A DNA stretch of 64,000 nucleotides from Tessaracoccus flavescens (lineage in GTDB: Bacteria > Actinomycetota > Actinomycetes > Propionibacteriales > Propionibacteriaceae), in the NCBI RefSeq assembly GCF_001998865.1, contig NZ_CP019607.1:2666001-2730000 (forward strand), in the 5' to 3' direction. This document shows, one piece after another, positions 57,412 through 64,000 of the stretch. A program made the position numbers and the translations under genes. Under the pieces are notes generated by a model. It made no database searches. It worked only from the letters and a program-made list of their open reading frames with translations, and was not told where the DNA came from. The stretch's first letter is position 1; each line of letters starts with the position of its first letter.

Positions 57412-58485
57412 ATGCTCAGTGCCGACGTGATCCGATCTCTGCCGAAGGTCGCGCTGCACGACCACCTCGACGGAGGACTGCGCCCTGCAACGGTACTCGA
57501 GCACTGCGCCGAGGCCGGTCACCCCCTCCCGGCGGAGACGCCCGAGGAGTTGGCGACGTGGTTCTACGAGGCCGCCGATTCCGGATCGCTCGTTCGTTAC
57601 CTGGAGACGTTCGATCACACCATCGCCGCCATGCAGACGGCAGAGCACCTCCGGCGCGTCGCCCGCGAGTTCGTCGTCGACCAGGCCGCCGACGGCGTGG
57701 TATACGCCGAGGCGCGGTGGGCGCCCGAACAGCACCTGAGGAATGGACTCACGCTCGACGAGGCGGTCGAGGCCGTGCGCGACGGCCTCGCCGAGGGCAT
57801 GCGGGAGGCCGCAGGCAGGGGCAACAAGATCGTCGCCCGGCAGATCGTCACCTCGATGCGGCACGCCGAGCCGACCCTCGAGATCGCCGAACTCGCCCTG
57901 CGCTACCGCGACGACTCGGTGTGCGGGTTCGACATCGCCGGCGCCGAGGACGGTTTCCCGCCCTCGCGGTTCGCACCCGCCTTCGACTTCCTCAAGCGCA
58001 ACAACATGTTCTTCACCATCCACGCGGGGGAGGCGTTCGGCCTCCCTTCGATCTGGGAGGCGGTGCAGGTCTGCGGGGCCGACCGGCTCGGCCACGGCGT
58101 GCGGATCGTCGAGGACATCGAGATCGTGGACGGGTCGGCCCGGCTCGGCCGGTTGGCCGCCTATGTGCGCGACGCGCGGATCCCGCTGGAGGTGGCCCCC
58201 TCGTCGAACCTGCAGACGGGCATCGCGGACGAGCTGGCCGACCATCCGGTCGAACTGCTCAAGGATCTCGGCTTCAACGTCACCGTCAACTGCGACAACC
58301 GGCTGATGAGCGCCACCACCATGACCCGCGAGTACGAGCGGCTGGTGGAGACGTTCAACTGGGACCTGGACGATCTCGAGCTGACCACGATCAACGCGAT
58401 GCGCGCCGCATTCCTGCCGCACGATCAGCGCGAGTCGATCGTGCGTGAGGTGATCCGGCCCGCCTACGCCGCCGCCCGCGCCTGA
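57412..58485 (+). CDS. add: Adenosine deaminase
   Basis: A 357-residue TIM-barrel enzyme making inosine from adenosine. Metal ligands H16 and H18 lie in LHDHLDGG, HAGE near 204-207 carries the catalytic Glu, and SSNLQTG and NCDNRLMS carry the remaining Asp. The usual second Asp (DDP) is Asn here, as in several actinobacterial Adds. ATG 57412 has GGAAGTG 8 nt upstream; GTG 57403 in frame is less likely. It is the last enzyme of the nucleoside operon. Confidence 0.93.
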   Translation: MLSADVIRSLPKVALHDHLDGGLRPATVLEHCAEAGHPLPAETPEELATWFYEAADSGSLVRYLETFDHTIAAMQTAEHLRRVAREFVVDQAADGVVYAEARWAPEQHLRNGLTLDEAVEAVRDGLAEGMREAAGRGNKIVARQIVTSMRHAEPTLEIAELALRYRDDSVCGFDIAGAEDGFPPSRFAPAFDFLKRNNMFFTIHAGEAFGLPSIWEAVQVCGADRLGHGVRIVEDIEIVDGSARLGRLAAYVRDARIPLEVAPSSNLQTGIADELADHPVELLKDLGFNVTVNCDNRLMSATTMTREYERLVETFNWDLDDLELTTINAMRAAFLPHDQRESIVREVIRPAYAAARA

Positions 58486-58486
58486 G

Positions 58487-59377
58487 ATGGCCGAGCCCCG
58501 GTTCCTTCCCGCCCCCGATGCCGAGACGCAGCGGATCAGCCTCCGGCGTCGTCGCGACGGTGGCGCCCTGAGTGACGTGGTCGGACACCTGATCGCGGCA
58601 AACGACGAGTGGATGGTCGTGCTCCCCGAGGACCGTGCCGAGGTGTGGATCCCGCGCGGAGAGGTCGAGAGCGTCCGCAAGGTGCCGGAGCGGGTCGTGC
58701 TGCCTGCCTCGGATGCCGACGGCCTCGAGCGGGTCTTCGACCGGACCTGGCCGGGGCTGCGCCGTGCGCGGTTGGGCGGCTGGATCCTGCGGGCCGGGCG
58801 CGGAGTGACGGGTCGGGCGAACTCCGCGCTCGCCGTCGGCGATCCCGAGCTTCCGTTCGAGGAGGCGGCGGCGGCCGTCGAGCGCTGGTCGAAGGCCCCC
58901 GCGAAGCTGCAGGCGGTCGTCGGGGGTCGACCGTTCGAGGAGGCGCTCGCCGCCGGGTTCGTCGCGGCAAAGGAGACGGTCGTGATGATCCGCGACGCAA
59001 CCCAGCCCGGGAGCGTGGGCTACGCGAGCGGCGAGGCGCCTGACGAGGCGTGGATCCGTCTGTCCGGCATGGGGGAGGACCAACTCGCCGAGGTGACCGC
59101 CGCGCCCGCGTCCTACCTGCGCATCTCGGACGTGGCGATCGGCCGCGTCTGCGTCGCCGACCGGTGGGCGGTGCTCAGCTGCATCGAGGTCGCGGAGTCG
59201 GCGCGCGGGCTCGGCCACGGCAGGGCGATGCTGCACGCGCTGATCGTCGAGGCGTCCCGGCTCGGCGCGCGGCACCTCGGCCTCCAGGTCGAGGCGTCCA
59301 ACACGATCGCGCGAACTTTGTACGACGCCGAGGGGTTCACCGAGCACCACCGCTACGCCTACCTGAGCCGCCCGTGA
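58487..59377 (+). CDS. GNAT-family N-acetyltransferase
   Basis: A 296-residue protein. The N-terminal region of about 70 residues (RRRDGGALSDVVGHLIAANDEWMVVLPED..VWIPRGEV) is a small beta domain. The GNAT domain at about 170-290 has the acetyl-CoA loop ESARGLGHGRAML near 243-255. It begins 1 nt after add and may share its operon. Substrate unknown. Confidence 0.82.
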   Translation: MAEPRFLPAPDAETQRISLRRRRDGGALSDVVGHLIAANDEWMVVLPEDRAEVWIPRGEVESVRKVPERVVLPASDADGLERVFDRTWPGLRRARLGGWILRAGRGVTGRANSALAVGDPELPFEEAAAAVERWSKAPAKLQAVVGGRPFEEALAAGFVAAKETVVMIRDATQPGSVGYASGEAPDEAWIRLSGMGEDQLAEVTAAPASYLRISDVAIGRVCVADRWAVLSCIEVAESARGLGHGRAMLHALIVEASRLGARHLGLQVEASNTIARTLYDAEGFTEHHRYAYLSRP

Positions 59378-59595
59378 GCGGCGCCGCCTACGACGGCAGG
59401 GCCGCCGGCTACGACGCGCTCATCGGGTCGCGCTGGTACAACGCCCTCGCCTGGGGAACCGACCCTGCCGACTACACGGCCTTCGCCCGTGAGGCCGTCG
59501 GTTAGGCGGAGGGCCACTGTTGAGCGCGCAGCGGGAACGGTCGTCGCCACGGCGGCCCTCTACCGCGACAGCCGCCGTCCGATCACGGTGACGGC
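59374..59595 (+). pseudogene. Remnant of a class I SAM-dependent methyltransferase
   Basis: GTG 59374 opens a 43-codon frame (AAYDGRAAGYDALIGSRWYNALAWGTDPADYTAF) that matches the N-terminus of a methyltransferase family. The SAM-binding glycine loop is missing, and after the stop at 59503 a +1 frame gives TAALYRDSRRPITV, which resembles the next block of the same family. The sequence then runs into the uvrA 3' end. This is a frameshifted, internally deleted and truncated gene. Confidence 0.65.
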
Positions 59596-61869
59596 TCACC
59601 CCTTGAGGTAGGCCGCCAGGTGCTCGCCTGTCATCGTGCCCGAGCCGGCCAGCTCGGCCGGGGTGCCCTCGAAGACGACGAGCCCGCCGTCGTGCCCGGC
59701 ACCCGGCCCCATGTCGATGATCCAGTCGGCGTGGGTCATCACGGCGAGCGAGTGCTCGATCACGATCACCGAGTTGCCCTGCTCAACGAGCCGGTCGAGC
59801 ATGGTGAGCATCGCGTCGATGTCGGCCATGTGCAGCCCGGTCGTCGGTTCGTCGAGGACATAGATCCCCGCCCCCTCGCCCATCCGGATCGCCAGCTTGA
59901 TCCGCTGGCGTTCGCCTCCGGAGAGAGTGGAGAGCGGCTGGCCGAGCTTGAGGTAGCCGAGGCCGACGTCCATCAGCCTCCCAAGGATCTTGCCCACGTT
60001 GCCGGAGGTGAAGACCTTCGCCGCCTCGGCGATCGGCAGGTTCAGCACGTCGGCGATGTTCAGGCCGAGCAGCGTGTACCGGAGCACGTCGTCGGTGTAG
60101 CGGCGGCCCTCGCAGACCTCGCAGGTGTTGGCGACGCCTGCCATCATGCCGAGGTCGGTGTAGACCACGCCCAGGCCCTTGCAGTTGGGGCAGGCGCCCT
60201 CGGAGTTGGCGCTGAAGAGCGCAGGCTTGACCCCGTTGGCCTTTGCGAAGGCGGTGCGGAGCGGGTCGAGCACGCCGGTGTAGGTGGCGGGGTTGGAGCG
60301 GATCGAGCCGCGGATGGCCGTCTGGTCGACCACGCGCAGGTCGCCCGCGCGGGCCATCGAGCCGTCCGCGATGGACCCGTGGATGAGGCTCGACTTGCCA
60401 GAGCCCGCGACGCCGGTGATCACGGTGAGGACGCCGAGCGGGACGTCGACGTCCACGTCGCGCAGGTTGTGCGTCGAGGCGCCCCGGATCTCGAGGTGAT
60501 CCTTCGGCTTGCGGGGGTTCTCCCTGAGGATGGGGGTGACCTCGAGGTGCTCCCCGGTCAGCGAACCCGAGGCCCGCAGGCCGTCGACGTCGCCGGTGTA
60601 GATGATCCGGCCTCCGTGCGTGCCCGCACCCGGGCCGATGTCGACGATGTGATCTGCCCGCTTGATCACCTGCGGCTTGTGCTCCACCACGAGCACGGTG
60701 TTGCCCTTGTCGCGGAGGCGCTGCAGCAGGCTGGTCATCCGGTCGATGTCGTGCGGGTGGAGGCCGACGGTCGGCTCGTCGAAGACGTAGGTGATGTCGG
60801 TGAGCGCCGAGCCGAGGTGGCGGACCATCTTGACGCGCTGCGCTTCGCCCCCGGAGAGGGTGCCCGACTCGCGGTCGAGCGACAGATAGCCGAGGCCGAC
60901 CTCGACGAGCGAGCCGAGCAGGTCGGCCAACGCGACAAGCACCGGCCGTGCGCGCTCCGCCTGACCGGAGTCGCGCAGGCGCTCCACCCAGACGAGCAGG
61001 TCGGAGATCTGCCAGCCGAGCGCCTCGGGCAGTGTCGCTTCCTCAACGGTCGCCGTCCTGGCTGCCTCGTTGAGCCGGGTGCCTCCACAGTCTGGGCAGG
61101 GCTGAAAGGTGCCGATCCGCTCCGCGAACTCGCGGGCGTGCTTCTGGCCGGGTGCCTTCTCCGGGTTGAGGAACATCCGCTTGACCCGGGGGATCACCCC
61201 CTCGTAGGTCATGTTCATGCCCTGGGCCTTCACCTTCGTGGGCTCCTGGTACATGAGGTAGTTGAAGCTTTCCTCGGGGAGGTCCTGCAGCGGCACGGTG
61301 GGGTCCAGGTTGGGGTTCTCGGCGTAGCCCTTCCAGTACCAGGTGCCGACTCCCATGCCGGGAACGGTGATGGCTCCGTCGTTCAGGGAGAGGGTGCGCT
61401 CGACGATCAGCGACTCGTCGACGGCCGAGACCTTCCCGTTGCCCTCACAGGCGGGGCACATGCCCTGGGGCGTGTTGAAGGAGAAGAAGAAGCTCGGCCC
61501 GACCTCCGGGGTGCCGAGACGCGACCAGACCAGGCGCATCAGGTTGTTCACGTCGGTGGCGGTGCCGACGGTGGAGCGGGAGTTGGCTCCCATCCGCTCC
61601 TGGTCGACCACGATGGCGGCGGACAGGTTCTCGAGCGCGTCGACGTCGGGGCGCGACGGCGAGGCCATGAAGGACTGCACGAAGGCCGGGTAGGTCTCGT
61701 TGATCAGGCGCTGCGATTCGGCGGCGATGGTGCCGAAGACGAGCGAGGACTTGCCTGAACCGGACACTCCGGTGAAGACGGTGAGCTGACGCTTCGGGAT
61801 GTCGACGTCCACGTCGCGGAGGTTGTTGACGCGCGCTCCGCGCACGCGGATCTGATCGCGGGAGGTCAT
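59596..61869 (-). CDS. UvrA-like excinuclease ATPase (short, class II type)
   Basis: A 757-residue UvrA homologue, about 200 residues shorter than housekeeping UvrA. It has two ABC ATPase halves: Walker A GVSGSGKSS near 33-41 and GVAGSGKSS near 485-493, with signatures SGGEAQRVKM and SGGERQRIKL. Zinc-finger Cys pairs CPAC/CPDC and CPNC/CEVC are present. The region between the first Walker A and signature is short, lacking the UvrB-binding domain, which fits UvrA2/drug-resistance types that bind DNA lesions or efflux-related targets. ATG 61869 has CATACT (61877-61882) 7 nt upstream, so it is probably leaderless. Confidence 0.85.
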   Translation of the reverse strand: MTSRDQIRVRGARVNNLRDVDVDIPKRQLTVFTGVSGSGKSSLVFGTIAAESQRLINETYPAFVQSFMASPSRPDVDALENLSAAIVVDQERMGANSRSTVGTATDVNNLMRLVWSRLGTPEVGPSFFFSFNTPQGMCPACEGNGKVSAVDESLIVERTLSLNDGAITVPGMGVGTWYWKGYAENPNLDPTVPLQDLPEESFNYLMYQEPTKVKAQGMNMTYEGVIPRVKRMFLNPEKAPGQKHAREFAERIGTFQPCPDCGGTRLNEAARTATVEEATLPEALGWQISDLLVWVERLRDSGQAERARPVLVALADLLGSLVEVGLGYLSLDRESGTLSGGEAQRVKMVRHLGSALTDITYVFDEPTVGLHPHDIDRMTSLLQRLRDKGNTVLVVEHKPQVIKRADHIVDIGPGAGTHGGRIIYTGDVDGLRASGSLTGEHLEVTPILRENPRKPKDHLEIRGASTHNLRDVDVDVPLGVLTVITGVAGSGKSSLIHGSIADGSMARAGDLRVVDQTAIRGSIRSNPATYTGVLDPLRTAFAKANGVKPALFSANSEGACPNCKGLGVVYTDLGMMAGVANTCEVCEGRRYTDDVLRYTLLGLNIADVLNLPIAEAAKVFTSGNVGKILGRLMDVGLGYLKLGQPLSTLSGGERQRIKLAIRMGEGAGIYVLDEPTTGLHMADIDAMLTMLDRLVEQGNSVIVIEHSLAVMTHADWIIDMGPGAGHDGGLVVFEGTPAELAGSGTMTGEHLAAYLKG

Positions 61870-61876
61870 GCGCAGA

Positions 61877-61882
61877 AGTATG
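61877..61882 (-). promoter_or_regulatory. -10 box of the UvrA-like gene (leaderless type)
   Basis: On the minus strand CATACT ends 7 nt before ATG 61869, one mismatch from TATACT. There is no Shine-Dalgarno sequence. Confidence 0.4.
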
Positions 61883-61908
61883 ACACCCGCCACCCACCGA
61901 AGCGTGCC

Positions 61909-62142
61909 TCAGGCATCTGGGTCAGGGGCGCTGAGGTGGGTGTGGATGCGCGCCCCGTCGTCGTTGAAGATGCTGATCACCTGCGCGGGTCGAGGCCCGT
62001 CCGCCGAGATGGCGTGCGGGGTTCCCGTGTCGAACTCGGCGGCCTCGCCATGGGCGCGGGAAACCTCGCAGGCGCTGCGGCGAACGGGGCTCTGGTGGAG
62101 GAGGACGTGGCCGCTGCCCGCGGGTGAACCGTCCCGGCACAC
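61909..62142 (-). pseudogene. Remnant of a cupin/XRE-type regulator C-terminus
   Basis: A 77-codon frame whose last about 45 residues (AEFDTGTPHAISADGPRPAQVISIF and following) resemble the cupin C-terminus of HTH-XRE regulators. The first about 32 residues are unrelated and Arg/Ser-rich, and no HTH domain is present. It sits in the 286-bp gap between the UvrA-like and RNase H genes. It is probably debris rather than a functional gene. Confidence 0.4.
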
Positions 62143-62148
62143 TATTGT
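62143..62148 (+). promoter_or_regulatory. RNase H gene -10 box (leaderless type)
   Basis: TATTGT ends 6 nt before GTG 62155. No ribosome site is visible. Confidence 0.4.
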
Positions 62149-62154
62149 CTACCT

Positions 62155-63003
62155 GTGATCGTTGCCGCCGCTGATGGTTCCTCCCTCTCCAATCCCGGCC
62201 CCGCGGGCTGGGCGTGGTACATCTCCGACGACGCCTGGGCGGCAGGCGGCTGGGAGCACGGCACCAACAACATGGGCGAACTCATGGCCGTGCTCGACCT
62301 GCTGCGCTCCACCTCGCACGTCGACGAGCCCCTGAAGGTCCTGTGCGATTCCCAGTACGTGATCAACTCACTCACCAAGTGGCTGCCCGGCTGGAAGCGC
62401 AAGGGGTGGAGGAAGGGTGACGGGAAGCCGGTCCTCAACGTCGAACTGATGAAGGAGCTCGACGCCGAACTGGCCGGGCGCGACGTGAGCTTCGAGTGGG
62501 TGAAGGGACACGCAGGCCACGCCATGAACGAGGCGGCAGATCTGCGGGCCAGGGCGGCCGCCACCGCCTACCAGGCGGGCAGGAAGCCCGACGAGGGGCC
62601 TGGCTTCCCGGACGTCGCCCGCCCGACGGCGCGCACCGACTTCTCCGTCGGCCAGGTCGACGAGCAGCCCGACCTCTTCTCCGGCGACTTCTCCGCTCCG
62701 GCACCGCAGGCCGTGGCAGGCAGCGCGGCACCCCGCGCGAAGGCGGCCGTGGTGAGGGCGGTCAAGGCGCTCTCCGGTGGGCAGGACGCCGTGCGCAGCC
62801 ACCCGGAACTGGTGGTGCTCGCCGGAGGCTCGGAGGGCCGCTCACTTCCGTGGGAACCCGGCACCGAGCTCGCGCTGGTCAGCGTTGACGCCGTCGGCGA
62901 GGAGGCCTGCCTCGCGCGGGTCGTGGTCGACGGGAGCCCGGCCGCGCTGCTCTGGCAGCAGGTGCCCGGCGCCTGGGCGTTGCGCTTCGCCGCCGTCGGC
63001 TGA
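62155..63003 (+). CDS. Ribonuclease HI with C-terminal extension
   Basis: A 282-residue protein. The RNase HI domain (about 1-140) has catalytic D7 (AADGSS), Glu in NNMGELMAVLDLL, Asp in CDSQYVIN and Asp/Glu in NEAADLRA, so it should cleave RNA in RNA:DNA hybrids. A further 140 residues follow an acidic linker (DFSVGQVDEQPDLFSGD) and form an unassigned domain, LVVLAGGSEGRSLPWEPG. GTG 62155 seems leaderless. Confidence 0.85.
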   Translation: MIVAAADGSSLSNPGPAGWAWYISDDAWAAGGWEHGTNNMGELMAVLDLLRSTSHVDEPLKVLCDSQYVINSLTKWLPGWKRKGWRKGDGKPVLNVELMKELDAELAGRDVSFEWVKGHAGHAMNEAADLRARAAATAYQAGRKPDEGPGFPDVARPTARTDFSVGQVDEQPDLFSGDFSAPAPQAVAGSAAPRAKAAVVRAVKALSGGQDAVRSHPELVVLAGGSEGRSLPWEPGTELALVSVDAVGEEACLARVVVDGSPAALLWQQVPGAWALRFAAVG

Positions 63004-63079
63004 GCGCCGCATCTTCCCTGCCGGGTGGTTGCCGCGCAGGGGGTGGCGCGCGGCGGTGGCGCGCTGGTGCAGGTGGTCA

Positions 63080-64000
63080 ATGGAACGCAACGACGAAGGG
63101 ATCGCCTACTTCTGCGAGCGGGTGGAAAGGTGCCGCGACGACGTCGACCTCCTCCTGCTCTACGGCTCCTACCTGACGGGGGACGCGGGGCCCCGCTCCG
63201 ACGTCGACCTGTGCTTCGTCCCCGCCACTGAGCGGGGCTGGCAGGTCGCCGAGACCTTCATACCAGCGGGTCGGCTACGACCTGTTCGGCAGGCATGGAC
63301 TGGTCGCGCGTCGAGCGGATCACCCAGCTCACCGAGTCGTTGACGCCCGACTCGCGCATCCTCTACGCCCGCACGCCCGGGGCGGAGGAGCGGCTGCTTG
63401 ATCTGCGGGCCCGCCTCGTGGACCGCCTCGGGCACCCGGCTGTCTCACACGCCCGCGCCGTCGACCGGCTCAACCTGGCGGCGGTCGAGCGCGACCTCGC
63501 GGCTGGCTCGCTCACCATGGCGAGGGCGCGGGAACACGCGGCGTTCGCCCTCGTCGCGCTCAGCGAGGCGGTGGCGCTGTCCCAGGGCCGCTACTTCATG
63601 CGGGGACTGAAGCGTCTGCACGCCGACCTGGCCTCCCTGCCGTGGCTGCCTGCCGGGATGCTGCAACGCTTCGACGATGTCATCCGCGCCGAGGACCACG
63701 CACGGTTGGAGGGTGGCCTGTGCGCCATTCTCGAGGCGGTCGCGTCGTTCCTTTCGGTGCGTGCGCCGTGGCCGCACGCAGATGGGAGGAGGATCGACGC
63801 CTCCGCCCGCTGCTCGACGGGGTGCTCGCCCACTGGTACGAGGAGGTCTCTTCTACCTTCCTGAAGCTGCGCACCTGCGCCGAGAGCGGCGACTGGCGGC
63901 TGGCGTTCCTCACGGCTGCGAACCTCCAGCGCTCGCTGCGGGTCGATGCGGGCGTCCCGTTGGAGGTCGAACTGCCGGGCAGCTACGTCGCCGACGACCT
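63080..64000 (+). pseudogene. Nucleotidyltransferase-domain gene with multiple frameshifts (runs off the window)
   Basis: ATG 63080 opens a Pol-beta-superfamily nucleotidyltransferase with the GSYLTGDAGPRSDVDL motif (GSxxxG..SDxD) at about 34-49. The frame is then broken: after AETFI (63262) similarity continues as VGYDLFG in the +1 frame from 63270, then MDWSRVERI in the +2 frame from 63295 to about 63770, then WEEDRRL back in the +1 frame from 63783 to the edge. The coding content is otherwise well preserved. It is either a recent pseudogene or holds sequencing errors. Confidence 0.7.

Noticed and set aside
59620..61758. 712-codon plus-strand frame opposite the UvrA-like gene
   Set aside because: The UvrA-like gene has all ATPase and zinc motifs; the opposite frame is low-complexity His/Asp/Val-rich.

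Overview
The window is 64 kb of high-GC chromosomal DNA, densely packed with genes, from an actinobacterium. The signs are GTG/ATG starts with 1-8 nt gene overlaps, many leaderless-type promoters (TANNNT 5-7 nt before the start codon), a class II truncated haemoglobin, DUF3017, DUF6350/PerM, a PspC-type two-component cluster, and the gene order pcrA, M23 peptidase, sucC, sucD, perM, purN, purH that is also known from mycobacteria. The overall impression is Propionibacteriales (Tessaracoccus-like), but that is inference. No rRNA, tRNA, CRISPR array, insertion sequence, prophage or origin was seen. No stretch longer than about 300 bases lacks a gene.

Layout. 1-2138 (minus): an operon of a CxxC carboxymuconolactone-decarboxylase-like protein, an SDR with altered catalytic residues, and ilvE, which is cut by the window edge. 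2.3-4.4 kb: an iron-box-preceded DUF2470 gene, a Cys-rich DUF1540 protein and a cyclase-family hydrolase. 4.6-7.6 kb: guaB, guaB3 and chorismate mutase. 7.6-13 kb: a META-domain protein, globin plus NAD epimerase, and a TetR/ABC-exporter operon with a clear double operator. 13-15.7 kb: cysK and guaA. 15.7-19.4 kb: a PspC envelope-stress cluster with a sensor kinase and LuxR-type regulator. 19.4-24 kb: small membrane proteins, a cardiolipin-synthase-like enzyme and the PcrA helicase. 24-34 kb: M23 peptidase, sucCD, a sensor-like membrane protein, perM, purN, purH, folD and DUF3017.

34.2-44.5 kb is the most distinctive region. It encodes a 1174-residue secreted multidomain PIG-L/LmbE deacetylase, a sugar ABC importer (binding protein and two permeases) ending in a PfkB kinase, and a divergent DeoR regulator plus GH4 phosphoglycosidase. 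Shared motifs in the two control regions suggest one regulon for an N-acetylated or glycosidic substrate.

44.5-51.5 kb: PrsW-like protease, VKOR, mdh, a collapsed yjcH-actP fusion, purU, a CorC/HlyC-type protein and an APH-fold kinase. 51.7-58.5 kb: a complete nucleoside uptake and salvage operon (BMP lipoprotein, ABC ATPase, two permeases, cdd, add). 58.5-64 kb: GNAT, a methyltransferase remnant, a class II UvrA, a cupin remnant, RNase HI and a nucleotidyltransferase with several frameshifts. This last part holds a cluster of gene debris.
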